Source of the DNA: Aureitalea sp. L0-47
GTDB taxonomy: Bacteria > Bacteroidota > Bacteroidia > Flavobacteriales > Flavobacteriaceae
Direction: 5' to 3'
Assembly (NCBI RefSeq): GCF_026126405.1
Contig: NZ_JAFMTQ010000014.1
Span: 34,531-98,530 of the forward strand
Length of the DNA: 64,000 bases
Shown: piece by piece, positions 27,730-35,799 of the stretch
Numbering within the stretch: position 1 is the first letter of the stretch
Layout: each line of letters begins with the position of its first letter
Notes under the pieces: model-generated
What the model was told of the DNA's origin: nothing
Database searches by the model: none
Seen by the model: only the letters and a program-made list of their open reading frames with translations
Made by a program: the position numbers and the translations under genes

Positions 27730-29241
27730 CTATTGCTTAATGAATACTATTTCGCCTTCATCATTTATATATTGATATATTCCCTCAGGGGCGTCATTCT
27801 TTAGAACTACGTAACTCCCATTATCCTGTAAATTTTCTAGATAGGCAGTGTTTTCGGAAAGATAAGAAAACAATACGCGAAACAGGTTAACGGCAGTTCC
27901 AATGTACTGGTCCGTTTCAGGAGCATCTCCATTGGGCCAATGGATCGATAACTGACTGCTAAAAATAGAAAAGATCCTGTCCCTATCTTGTGTTTTAGAG
28001 TAGATCTGTCTACTGTATTCCATACCAACAAAGCCACCGTGATCTGCCAAAATGATGATCAGTGCGTTCGGGTCGTTCGCTTTGATCTGGGTAACATAAT
28101 CTACCAGTTGCTCACAGGCATAATCCAGGCTTTCCAGCCACTTTTTCCTTTCCACTTCTATACCTCGTGAATTTGCAGATCGATTTTGAATATGGCCGGG
28201 ATTGAAGATCTCCATGAAAAAGAACTTTGGTTCGTCCGGATCCTCTTCCATGAATTGCTTTAGATGGGGCATGAGATCTCTCTGAGGTCCGAGACCGGTG
28301 CCGATATAACCCACATCATCGAGTGATAGGTTGCTTTTATGATAGCCCATTTCTGGCCTGTTCAGCAATAAGTAGGGCTTTTGCGCAAGGAAATGCGTGA
28401 TATAGCCATTCTTCTTGAATAGGTCCAATACTGCGTTGCCTGAAATAAGAAGGTTCCGCGCATTGATAGCTTCACTATAACTCCTACCACCGTTATAATA
28501 GTGATGCTTCATCATGAAAGTAGCACTATTTGAAGCTAGTGTTGAAGCATAATTACTTCGGAATTCAGGATAATTAACGAAGCTATTGTCTAGTAGAAAG
28601 TTCTCAAACTCGCTAATATCGTAGTTGTAGTATCCCTTTTTAAGCTCTGTAAAGTTGACAAAGCCATCTGGTTGGATCACGTAAACATTTGGTTTTTTGA
28701 CAAATACAGCGTTCTCTATATCGTCCGGTTGTCTCATCCATTCGTTCGAGTAATTGAGCTGGCCATATACCTTCGGAATAACACTGAATACACCAATTAC
28801 GGCTAAAATCAGTTGTAATACAATCACCTTCCGAAGATATTTATGGAGGAAGAAGGTAAAAACAACAGATATCACAAAGATCAGTACAATTAGTTTCTTC
28901 TGAAGACCCGCATAAAGACAAACTTTCAGCAGGAACAGAAAAACAAATATGTTTAGAAACGGCAACACATATTTTCGAACTTTATCGAGCGTTTTTAACC
29001 TTGATACCCGATCCAATACAAAGAAAATTACCAAAGGCACACATATAAACATTATGGCAAAATAGGCCACATGTCCCCAGGTATTGACAAGCGAATAGTT
29101 ATTAGTGAAATAGAAGAAGATCGGATAGGCTCCGGCAGCAATCGCGGCAAACAGAAATAGGTATTTTTCAGAAGTAAATAGGGTCCTCAACCAATTTCCT
29201 CGTTTGGATTCTATATTGCTATTTGTGTTTTTTTGAGTCAT
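27730..29241 (-). CDS. Membrane-anchored sulfatase-like protein, paralogue
   Basis: 503 residues with the same plan as its downstream neighbour: membrane helices in the first about 170 residues, VYVIQPDGFVNF, ASNSATFMMKHHYYN, FFMEIFNPGHIQNR and IIILADHGGFVGMEY, and a matching C-terminal tail (VVLKNDAPEGIYQYIN versus IIIEENAPKGVYKCID). Clear tandem duplication with substantial divergence. The start is taken as ATG 29241; the frame is open to a GTG at 29256. The gap to the next gene is 27 bases. Confidence 0.75.
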   Translation of the reverse strand: MTQKNTNSNIESKRGNWLRTLFTSEKYLFLFAAIAAGAYPIFFYFTNNYSLVNTWGHVAYFAIMFICVPLVIFFVLDRVSRLKTLDKVRKYVLPFLNIFVFLFLLKVCLYAGLQKKLIVLIFVISVVFTFFLHKYLRKVIVLQLILAVIGVFSVIPKVYGQLNYSNEWMRQPDDIENAVFVKKPNVYVIQPDGFVNFTELKKGYYNYDISEFENFLLDNSFVNYPEFRSNYASTLASNSATFMMKHHYYNGGRSYSEAINARNLLISGNAVLDLFKKNGYITHFLAQKPYLLLNRPEMGYHKSNLSLDDVGYIGTGLGPQRDLMPHLKQFMEEDPDEPKFFFMEIFNPGHIQNRSANSRGIEVERKKWLESLDYACEQLVDYVTQIKANDPNALIIILADHGGFVGMEYSRQIYSKTQDRDRIFSIFSSQLSIHWPNGDAPETDQYIGTAVNLFRVLFSYLSENTAYLENLQDNGSYVVLKNDAPEGIYQYINDEGEIVFIKQ

Positions 29242-29315
29242 GAATGAAAAAGGCACAAACCAATAACTAAATTTACTCTTTTGAAGTCTGAAAATCGACA
29301 GACCTTCTCAGGGAG

Positions 29316-30695
29316 CTATTTTCGTTTCAATAAATACAATACCCGCTGAGTACCGGCTATCTGTTCTTTTTGAACTATTTCAAAATACTTCGAAAACCCT
29401 TTTTCAAATTCTCCTTCATTATAAAAATCGAAATGATTTATAAATTCCCTTTTCCGAACCAGTAGCGACTCCACCCAGGAATCTTCTCGTTTAGGGAATT
29501 CGATGATCAGGTTTATGGAGAACTTGGCGAAGAAGCCTGCAGATTTTTCAAAAGGAACATTTCCAGACAGGGTTAGGTGATGTATCAGGGCCAAAGCCAT
29601 GGTGACGTCCGGATCATAATCGATCAACCGTTCCACAAGTGAGTTGCGCTCGGTATTGTTGAAACCGATACCCGGTGCAGGTTGCAGCACATCACTTACA
29701 AAGGTGAGCATATTTAACTCTTGCTTATCTCGTGCACGCCTGTAATTTTGTTCTACGGCATTGCTGTCGATATCCGTCACTATAACATGAGGAACATCCT
29801 TTATTACCGTCCTGGCAAAGGTCCCATCGTTGCCGCCCACATCGATAAGTCGCTGTGGCTTTAGTGGCTTCACCCATCCGCTAATAAGTGCTTTCTTGGC
29901 CTGGAAGGATTCCGATTCGTAGTTTGTTTTGTCGTAGTAATCTCCCCATTCGGTAGCTTCGTTAATGCTCAATTTCTTGATGTATCCGAACAAATTCTCC
30001 AGTATATTGTTCTGAGATTTTTTGCTCAACCTGGCGATCTTGGTTTCTGCCTTGTAATCATCGCTGTGCTTGCTTTCAAGTTTTGCCAGGAGATGAATAT
30101 TGGTGTACAGGGTAGAACTAAACCTGGTCTTCGCAGGAAGTAAGGAGGAGATCAATTGAACAGGAATCCCGTCGATATGGGTCTGCATCATCTTGAGAAT
30201 TTCAGTACCGTGGTACTTAGCGAGTACCAGGGGGCCGAAGAAATGCATGATAAATTGCTTAAACGCCCTCCAGGGAGTACCTTCCTCGTAGAAGTCGAAT
30301 GACAATGTATCAATAAAAACCGGTTTTCCGTTGTGAAAGGTCACGTTGTAAGCCGAGGCATCTTTCAGCACAAAACCTTTGGAAAGTGCATATTTCTGGA
30401 TCTGCAATGTTAAGAGTGCGGCGTGTTTGTATTGTTCGAAACACCACTCATACGGGTTCGTAATAAATGGAATGGGGGAAGGTGTGATTACTATTTCTGA
30501 ATCAGTTACCGAAGTTTCCTCATGGTCGATCAACAATCCCTTCTTCTGAAGAGCTGCAAATACACCTTTTTCCTTTAGTGCGTTATATTGATCGAAATAA
30601 ATTGGATTAATGACTCTTCTGAGTACTTCTCCATCGTGAATTATGTAGCCAGAGGGATCGCGAAATGAGGCTTCGTGACGTTCCTTATTGGTCAT
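29316..30695 (-). CDS. SAM-dependent methyltransferase with NoeA-like N-terminal region
   Basis: 459 residues. The N-terminal half contains a kinase-like segment (GFVLKDASAYNVTFHNGKP followed by VFIDTLSFD) as in NoeA-type proteins; the C-terminal half is a class I methyltransferase: RLIDVGGNDGTFARTV (motif I), VIVTDIDSNAVEQNY (motif II) and ALALIHHLTLSGNVPF. Ends in FEIVQKEQIAGTQRVLYLLKRK. Likely acts on a glycan precursor. The ATG at 30695 lies inside the 3' end of the small membrane gene (11-base overlap). Confidence 0.78.
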   Translation of the reverse strand: MTNKERHEASFRDPSGYIIHDGEVLRRVINPIYFDQYNALKEKGVFAALQKKGLLIDHEETSVTDSEIVITPSPIPFITNPYEWCFEQYKHAALLTLQIQKYALSKGFVLKDASAYNVTFHNGKPVFIDTLSFDFYEEGTPWRAFKQFIMHFFGPLVLAKYHGTEILKMMQTHIDGIPVQLISSLLPAKTRFSSTLYTNIHLLAKLESKHSDDYKAETKIARLSKKSQNNILENLFGYIKKLSINEATEWGDYYDKTNYESESFQAKKALISGWVKPLKPQRLIDVGGNDGTFARTVIKDVPHVIVTDIDSNAVEQNYRRARDKQELNMLTFVSDVLQPAPGIGFNNTERNSLVERLIDYDPDVTMALALIHHLTLSGNVPFEKSAGFFAKFSINLIIEFPKREDSWVESLLVRKREFINHFDFYNEGEFEKGFSKYFEIVQKEQIAGTQRVLYLLKRK

Positions 30696-30882
30696 TCTCT
30701 TTGGAGTCTTTTTCCTCAATATCGATGGAATCGAAAGAATCGTCCTCCTCCTTCATCATACCAAAGAATGACTTCACCTTATACATCACATTTTTGGAGA
30801 ACAGCAATACACCAGCCGCCGCAGCGATTACTGCCTGGGCTATCATTGCACCTAATCCCGGATCGAAATAAAGAAAATTCAT
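30685..30882 (-). CDS. Small membrane protein, first gene of the polysaccharide operon
   Basis: 65-residue protein: MNFLYFDPGLGAMIAQAVIA begins a single membrane helix (about 10-30), followed by YKVKSFFG and an acidic tail (EEDDSFDSIDIEEKDS). The LYFDPG-x-G start is, from memory, shared by short membrane proteins found beside methyltransferase and sulfatase-like genes in other Bacteroidota. The ATG at 30882 is chosen because it opens this motif and follows a -7 box by 14 bases; the frame is open to 30930. Function unknown; an adaptor or anchor for the downstream enzymes is a guess. Confidence 0.75.
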   Translation of the reverse strand: MNFLYFDPGLGAMIAQAVIAAAAGVLLFSKNVMYKVKSFFGMMKEEDDSFDSIDIEEKDSKENDQ

Positions 30883-30896
30883 ATTACGTCTTTGCG

Positions 30897-30904
30897 CAAA
30901 ATTA
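30897..30904 (-). promoter_or_regulatory. -7 box of the long polysaccharide operon
   Basis: On the minus strand TAATTTTG (30904-30897) matches TAnnTTTG; a TTTG at 30931-30928 is a possible but distant -33 element (23-base spacer). It is the only good promoter-like site before the run of nine tightly spaced minus-strand genes 30882 to 20610. Confidence 0.45.
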
Positions 30905-30974
30905 ACCAAATCAACACAATTTGGTAACAAAAAATGGAAAATTCGAAGATTTTAATATTCTTCAGATAAACGAA

Positions 30975-32768
30975 TTAAAGTTTATTTCTTTTTCTCTCAA
31001 CTTCTTTAAGAAAGATCTTTCGGAGTCGGAGGTGGTTAGGCGTAACTTCCACATACTCATCTTTCTGAATATATTCAAGTGCCTCTTCCAGTGAAAACTT
31101 TACCGCAGGTACAATCCTGGCCTTATCATCTGCTCCTGCCGATCGTACATTGGTTAACTTTTTGGTTTTAGTGACATTCACCGTCATGTCGTCCTGTCGA
31201 GAATTCTCGCCAATAACCTGTCCTTCGTAGATATTCTCTCCCGGATCGATAAAGAACCTTCCGCGTTCCTGAAGTTTATCGATAGAGTAAGGAATAGCCG
31301 TACCATTTTCCATAGAGACCATGGATCCGTTAAGGCGCTCGGGTATACCTCCTTTTAGTGGTTGATATTCAAGGAACCTGTGGGTCATGATCGCTTCACC
31401 GGCGGTTGCCGTAAGTAATTGATTTCGCAAACCTATGATTCCCCTGGATGGAATAATGAACTTACAGATCATGCGTTCGCCCTTACCTTCCATGCTCTGC
31501 ATTTCACCCTTTCTTAAGGTTACCATATCGATAGCGCGACCGCTCACGTTCTCCGGCAGGTCAATGGTAAGTTCTTCAACCGGTTCGCATTTCACCCCGT
31601 TAATTTCTTTTATGATCACCTGTGGCTGCCCGATCTGTAATTCATAACCTTCTCGCCTCATGGTCTCGATCAAAACGGAAAGATGTAATACACCTCTTCC
31701 GAATACCATGAATTTATCGGCACTATCTGTGGGTTCCACCCTTAATGCCAGGTTTTTTTCCAATTCTTTTTCAAGGCGTTCCTTAAGATGTCGCGAGGTT
31801 ACAAACTTTCCATCCTTCCCGAAAAACGGAGAATCGTTGATGGTAAAAAGCATGCTCATGGTGGGTTCATCGATGGCAATGGTGGCAAGACCCTCTGGAT
31901 TTTCAATATCGGCCACTGTATCCCCGATTTCAAAACCTTCAAGGCCAACCAATGCACAAATATCTCCGGCGTGGACCTCTGATACTTTTATACGGCCCAG
32001 GCCTTCGAACGTATGTAGTTCCTTGATCCTCGACTTTGTAACGGTCCGATCTCTCTTAACAAGGGAGATCTGCATATTTTCTTTCAGCACGCCGCGTTGC
32101 AGCCGTCCTATCGCAATCCGACCCGTAAAGGATGAATAATCCAGGGAAGTGATTAGCATTTGAGGGCTTCCTTCCCGCATGATGGGTTCAGGTATATGCT
32201 CCAGGACCATTTCCAATAAGGGTTCAATAGAATCGGTTGGATGCTGCCAGTCTTCGCTCATCCAATTGTGTTTGGCCGACCCGTACACGGTTGGGAAGTC
32301 CAGCTGCCATTCCTCGGCACCCAGTTCGAACATCAGGTCGAAAACAGCTTCATGCACCTCTTCCGGAGTACAATTCTCTTTGTCTACCTTATTGATCACC
32401 ACGCAGGGTTTAAGCCCCAGGCCGATTGCTTTCTGTAGCACAAACCTGGTTTGCGGCATTGGCCCTTCGAAGGCGTCCACAAGCAACAGTACTCCGTCGG
32501 CCATATTCAGCACGCGTTCCACCTCTCCACCGAAATCGGCGTGACCAGGAGTATCGATGATATTGATTTTCGTGTCTTTGTAGACTACTGAAACGTTCTT
32601 AGAAGTGATGGTAATTCCGCGCTCCCGTTCAAGATCGTTATTATCTAAAATCAGTTCACCCGTCTTTTCGTTCTCCCGAAACAGACTACAGTGGTGCATG
32701 ATCTTATCTACCAGCGTTGTCTTTCCGTGATCTACGTGGGCAATAATGGCGATGTTCCTGATGTTCAT
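30975..32768 (-). CDS. typA: Translational GTPase TypA/BipA
   Basis: Ribosome-binding GTPase of 597 residues involved in ribosome assembly and stress adaptation. G1 AHVDHGKTTLVDK, switch II DTPGHADFGGEVERV, G4 NKVDKENC and the TypA-specific C-terminal domain (SMEGKGERMICKF, then GIIGLRNQLLTATAGEAIM) are all present; length matches E. coli BipA (607). Gene stands alone, divergent from kdsA with overlapping promoter elements in the 100-base gap. Confidence 0.97.
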   Translation of the reverse strand: MNIRNIAIIAHVDHGKTTLVDKIMHHCSLFRENEKTGELILDNNDLERERGITITSKNVSVVYKDTKINIIDTPGHADFGGEVERVLNMADGVLLLVDAFEGPMPQTRFVLQKAIGLGLKPCVVINKVDKENCTPEEVHEAVFDLMFELGAEEWQLDFPTVYGSAKHNWMSEDWQHPTDSIEPLLEMVLEHIPEPIMREGSPQMLITSLDYSSFTGRIAIGRLQRGVLKENMQISLVKRDRTVTKSRIKELHTFEGLGRIKVSEVHAGDICALVGLEGFEIGDTVADIENPEGLATIAIDEPTMSMLFTINDSPFFGKDGKFVTSRHLKERLEKELEKNLALRVEPTDSADKFMVFGRGVLHLSVLIETMRREGYELQIGQPQVIIKEINGVKCEPVEELTIDLPENVSGRAIDMVTLRKGEMQSMEGKGERMICKFIIPSRGIIGLRNQLLTATAGEAIMTHRFLEYQPLKGGIPERLNGSMVSMENGTAIPYSIDKLQERGRFFIDPGENIYEGQVIGENSRQDDMTVNVTKTKKLTNVRSAGADDKARIVPAVKFSLEEALEYIQKDEYVEVTPNHLRLRKIFLKEVERKRNKL

Positions 32769-32812
32769 AATATTTGTTTTTACAAATCATAGGCCTGTCG
32801 CCTACGAGCGCG

Positions 32813-32841
32813 CAAAAGTAGTGTTAATTCGTGGATTTCAA
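32813..32841 (-). promoter_or_regulatory. typA promoter
   Basis: Minus strand TTG (32841-32839), 18-base spacer, TACTTTTG (32820-32813), followed by GCGC as in the beta-synthase promoter at 970. It lies 44 bases before the typA ATG. Confidence 0.5.
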
Positions 32842-32843
32842 TG

Positions 32844-32851
32844 TATATTTG
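32844..32851 (+). promoter_or_regulatory. kdsA -7 box
   Basis: TATATTTG matches TAnnTTTG and ends 17 bases before the kdsA ATG. It is only two bases from the typA -33 element on the other strand, so the two promoters may compete. Confidence 0.45.
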
Positions 32852-32868
32852 CCACTTAAAACCGAGTT

Positions 32869-33687
32869 ATGAATCTGGATTCCATTCCAAAGATCAAGCA
32901 CACCGATTCCAATAACTTCTTCCTAATGGCTGGTCCATGTGCCATTGAAGGCGAAGATATGGCCATGCTTATAGCGGAAAAGGTAGCTGCCATCACGGAC
33001 CGCCTAAAGATCCCGTATATTTTTAAGGGCAGTTATAAAAAAGCAAATCGCAGTCGCATTGATAGTTTCACAGGTATTGGCGACCAGAAGGCCCTTGAGA
33101 TACTGAAAAAGGTCTCCGATCATTTTGATCTACCAACGGTTACCGACATCCATGAATCTGACGACGCGAAAGTAGCCGCTCAGTATGTCGATGTATTACA
33201 GATCCCCGCTTTCTTAGTAAGACAAACCGATCTTGTAGTAGCTGCGGCCAAGACAGGAAAAGTGATAAACCTTAAAAAAGGTCAATTCATGAGTCCTGAA
33301 AGCATGCAACACGCGGTAAAGAAAGTGACGGACAGTGGGAATGATAAAGTAATGGTAACCGATCGAGGAACCATGTTTGGATATCAGGATATGGTAGTAG
33401 ATTTTAGAGGTATTCCTACCATGAAATCTTTTGCAACCACGGTATTGGATGTTACCCACAGTTTGCAGCAGCCCAATCAATCGGTTGGAGTTACCGGTGG
33501 TCGACCCGAGATGATCTCAACCATCGCACGAGCAGGGATCGCGGCTGGAGTTGACGGTCTGTTTATTGAGACTCATTTCGACCCCGCAAATGCAAAGAGT
33601 GATGGTGCGAATATGCTAGATCTTGCGAAGCTGGAGGAATTATTAGCTGGGCTCGTGGCGATTCGGAAGACTATCAATCACTTGTAG
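32869..33687 (+). CDS. kdsA: 3-deoxy-D-manno-octulosonate 8-phosphate synthase
   Basis: Condenses arabinose 5-phosphate with PEP to Kdo8P for LPS inner core; cytosolic, 272 residues. Signatures: MAGPCAIEGED, IFKGSYKKANRSRIDSFTG, IPAFLVRQTDL and FIETHFDPANAKSDGANML. The Cys in AGPCAIE, together with His and Asp in THFDP and DGANM, matches the metal-dependent class of KdsA (the E. coli enzyme has Asn at this place). The 3' end overlaps the convergent DUF1801 gene by 10 bases. Its presence agrees with the polysaccharide genes in the window and a Kdo-containing LPS. Confidence 0.96.
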   Translation: MNLDSIPKIKHTDSNNFFLMAGPCAIEGEDMAMLIAEKVAAITDRLKIPYIFKGSYKKANRSRIDSFTGIGDQKALEILKKVSDHFDLPTVTDIHESDDAKVAAQYVDVLQIPAFLVRQTDLVVAAAKTGKVINLKKGQFMSPESMQHAVKKVTDSGNDKVMVTDRGTMFGYQDMVVDFRGIPTMKSFATTVLDVTHSLQQPNQSVGVTGGRPEMISTIARAGIAAGVDGLFIETHFDPANAKSDGANMLDLAKLEELLAGLVAIRKTINHL

Positions 33688-34040
33688 TATTTTCGATCTC
33701 GAACAGAGTAGGCTTCCTTTAGAACATCGATCAATACCTCATCGTCTACATCTTCCAATTTAAAATAACGCAACGACTTCATGTGCTTCCTATTTTCGGA
33801 GACTAATTTGTCCCTGTGAACGGTGAGATGAGCACCATGCCAGAATCCCAGATCTACATAGTTCTTAGACTGGTTGAAATAACACAACCCCTGTTTTCCT
33901 TCAATGTAGTAGAATGGAAGCCGCCATTTATACAGTAACTCCAGATCCGTAAGCGTTGATTCTATTACCATTTGCAGGTGTAACATAATACTCCTGAAAG
34001 GCTCTTTGGCATTGAGAATATATTCTTCCGCAGGTTTCAT
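33678..34040 (-). CDS. DUF1801 (YdhG-like) domain protein
   Basis: 120-residue soluble protein. The family signature is readable: EYILNAKEPFRSIMLHLQ at the start, then YKWRLPFYYIEGKQGLCYFN and DLGFWHGAHL, typical of the compact alpha/beta DUF1801 fold (iron chaperone-like). Function unclear. A strong intrinsic terminator ends 9 bases before its ATG, so transcription from upstream must pass that terminator. Confidence 0.8.
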   Translation of the reverse strand: MKPAEEYILNAKEPFRSIMLHLQMVIESTLTDLELLYKWRLPFYYIEGKQGLCYFNQSKNYVDLGFWHGAHLTVHRDKLVSENRKHMKSLRYFKLEDVDDEVLIDVLKEAYSVRDRKYYK

Positions 34041-34045
34041 GATGT

Positions 34046-34082
34046 AAAAATAAAAAAAGGTTGCCTGGCTTAGGCAACCTTT
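34046..34082 (-). terminator. Intrinsic terminator just upstream of the DUF1801 start
   Basis: Perfect 10-bp stem (34056-34065 with 34073-34082, AAAGGTTGCC arms, 7-base loop). On the minus strand the stem is followed by TTTTTTTATTTTT, so it terminates minus-strand transcription, presumably of the CBS-domain gene that ends at 34246. On the plus strand no T-run follows. Confidence 0.75.
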
Positions 34083-34204
34083 ATAGGAACATAATCGTAG
34101 TATTAACTCCCCAATTAAATGACGATTAGTTGTTGTCGTCTTCTCTTAGTATTATGACTAGTATTGAAGACACTTCAAATATCGTCAAGAATGTATTTCG
34201 CAAC

Positions 34205-34243
34205 AACAGGAGATTTCCTGTTTCTACACAGGGTTTTTCCTGT
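34205..34243. promoter_or_regulatory. Two adjacent palindromes after the CBS-domain gene
   Basis: AACAGGA-GATT-TCCTGTT at 34205-34222 (perfect 7-base arms) and ACAGG-GTTTTT-CCTGT at 34228-34243. Both share the ACAGG/CCTGT core and lie within 3-40 bases of the CBS-domain stop codon. They could be protein binding sites, RNA hairpins or part of a small RNA; nothing in the sequence decides. Confidence 0.45.
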
Positions 34244-34245
34244 TT

Positions 34246-34665
34246 TTAATATTGGGAAAGCAAATATTTGATAATATCGGTGGTTGTTACAATTCCGGTT
34301 AACTTTCCATCGTCTACTACAGGCAAGGCATGAAATTCCTTTACTGCGAAGATCTCTGCTACTTCCTTGATAGTTGTTGCTGAAGTAACACTCACTACAT
34401 TTCTCGCCATCACCTGTTCTATTGAAAAGAGCGTATAGACGGAAGTATCAACATCGTGGGTATCATCACTGAAAGCATCAGCGAAACTAATTCGAAGCAA
34501 GTCGGTATAACTCAGAATTCCAATAATCCGTTTCTCTTTGATAATGGGGACGTGTCTGATCTTTCTTGTTTTGAAGAGATGCTCGGCCATCTCCAGGGTG
34601 TCTGAGCTGTTCAAAGTAACAACCTCCCTGGTCATTATCGTGGAAATAGGAGTTCTTGCATCCAT
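34246..34665 (-). CDS. CBS-domain pair protein
   Basis: 139 residues forming one Bateman module: two CBS domains (about 9-60 and 78-135) with the motifs KTRKIRHVPIIKEKRIIGILSYTDLL and KEFHALPVVDDGKLTGIVTTTDIIKYLL. Such stand-alone modules bind adenine nucleotides and sense energy state. ATG at 34665 (a second ATG follows at 34661 in another frame). Alone on its strand, with a terminator 164 bases downstream of its stop. Confidence 0.88.
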   Translation of the reverse strand: MDARTPISTIMTREVVTLNSSDTLEMAEHLFKTRKIRHVPIIKEKRIIGILSYTDLLRISFADAFSDDTHDVDTSVYTLFSIEQVMARNVVSVTSATTIKEVAEIFAVKEFHALPVVDDGKLTGIVTTTDIIKYLLSQY

Positions 34666-34833
34666 TGTATGGTCGTTTTTTGTTCGGTCTTTAATTTATT
34701 TCAGATGAAAGTTCAGCAAATCAACATGAAAAAAATATGATATTAGTCAGTGGGAAATTCACCGAATTTCACTAATACAAATTTAGCGAATTTTTAACAG
34801 CTAATTACCTTGGAAAAATGAATGGAATAGTTT

Positions 34834-34852
34834 TACTTTGTTTTCCAAAGTA
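34834..34852. promoter_or_regulatory. Palindromic operator 1 (TACTTTG-N5-CAAAGTA)
   Basis: Perfect inverted repeat TACTTTG TTTTC CAAAGTA ending 7 bases before the ATG at 34860. The same palindrome with a different spacer occurs at 35773-35791, 8 bases before another start codon. TTTG in the left arm resembles the end of a -7 box, so a bound protein would block transcription. The obvious candidate binder is the winged-helix protein encoded at 35468. Confidence 0.7.
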
Positions 34853-34859
34853 CTTTTTT

Positions 34860-35468
34860 ATGAGTGAACAAGATTATCTGAACGACATAAGTGAGATCAA
34901 GAATCTCATGAACCGCTCCTCCCGCTTTATCTCTTTAAGTGGTCTCTCCGGAATCTTTGCCGGCATCTATGCACTGATCGGCGCGGCCGTTGCCTACTGG
35001 CTTGTAGCAAACTCGGGGCGTGAATATCTCATCCTGGACGGAAAAGTATTTCGACTTATCATGCTGGACCTCTTCCTTATCGCCTTTTTCAGCGTGATCA
35101 CTGCTATCTATCTCACTACGCGAAAGGCCAGAAAGAACGGAGAAAAGATCTGGGATACCTCATCAAGAAGACTGATCATAAATTTCCTTATACCACTCCT
35201 GGCAGGGGGTGCCTATATTCTAATTATACTGAATCAACAGAAATACGGCCAGACGGGAGCACTCATGCTCATATTCTACGGACTGGCACTTATCAACGCC
35301 TCCAAATACAGTATAGGCCATGTGCGTTACCTCGGCATAACCGAGATCATCTTAGGATTGATCGCTGCTATATTCCCGGGCTATGGATTCTGGCTATGGG
35401 TAATTGGTTTCGGACTTATGCATATTCTCTACGGAAGTATTATGTTCGCAATGGAAAAGAAACAGTAG
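34860..35468 (+). CDS. Multi-helix membrane protein preceding a winged-helix regulator
   Basis: 202 residues with about six membrane helices (first SGIFAGIYALIGAAVAYWLV near 30-50, last GYGFWLWVIGFGLMHILYG). The cytoplasmic N-terminus MSEQDYLNDISEIKNLMNRSSRFISLSG is conserved-looking but I cannot name a domain. The ATG at 34860 is chosen because it directly follows the operator; an ATG at 34818 lies in the same frame but upstream of the operator. The stop codon TAG overlaps the GTG start of the regulator gene (TAGTG). It may sense or transduce the signal that controls the regulator; this is inference. Confidence 0.75.
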   Translation: MSEQDYLNDISEIKNLMNRSSRFISLSGLSGIFAGIYALIGAAVAYWLVANSGREYLILDGKVFRLIMLDLFLIAFFSVITAIYLTTRKARKNGEKIWDTSSRRLIINFLIPLLAGGAYILIILNQQKYGQTGALMLIFYGLALINASKYSIGHVRYLGITEIILGLIAAIFPGYGFWLWVIGFGLMHILYGSIMFAMEKKQ

Positions 35469-35758
35469 TGGGAATTATTGACAACATAAACAAACTATTC
35501 GATCATCGAATACGCCTTGGGATCATGTCTATCCTGGTTGTCAATGAGTATGCCGATTTTAACCGACTCAAAGAATTGCTGGAAGTTACAGACGGCAACC
35601 TGGCGAGTCACCTCAAAGCTCTCGAAAAGGAAAAATACATACTGGTAGAAAAACAATTCATCGGGAGAAAACCAAACACGCGATATTCGGCTACTAAACT
35701 GGGCAAGACCGAATTCAGAAAACACATTGAAGCCCTTGAAAAACTATTGAAGAAATAA
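35468..35758 (+). CDS. Winged-helix transcriptional regulator
   Basis: 96-residue DNA-binding protein: FDHRIRLGIMSILVVNEYADFNRLKELLEVTDGNLASHLKALEKEKYI is split into helix 1, helix 2 and recognition helix (TDGNLASHLKALE), followed by the beta-wing KQFIGRKPNTRYSATKLGK and a C-terminal dimer helix. This is the short ArsR/MarR-like winged-helix type (HTH_34). The GTG at 35468 shares its G with the stop of the membrane gene; this start gives a normal-length domain, whereas upstream frame lacks similarity. Predicted to bind the two palindromes at 34834 and 35773 and thereby autoregulate. Confidence 0.85.
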   Translation: MGIIDNINKLFDHRIRLGIMSILVVNEYADFNRLKELLEVTDGNLASHLKALEKEKYILVEKQFIGRKPNTRYSATKLGKTEFRKHIEALEKLLKK

Positions 35759-35772
35759 TTTTTTTGTCTATA

Positions 35773-35791
35773 TACTTTGTATTTCAAAGTA
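35773..35791. promoter_or_regulatory. Palindromic operator 2 (TACTTTG-N5-CAAAGTA)
   Basis: TACTTTG TATTT CAAAGTA, identical arms and spacer length to operator 1, in the 41-base gap between the regulator stop and the Coq4-like ATG (8 bases downstream). Confidence 0.7.
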
Positions 35792-35799
35792 CTTTTAAT

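Noticed and set aside
26239..29241. True sulfatases
   Set aside because: Neither paralogue has the C/S-x-P-x-R formylglycine motif, although both have alkaline-phosphatase-superfamily metal motifs.
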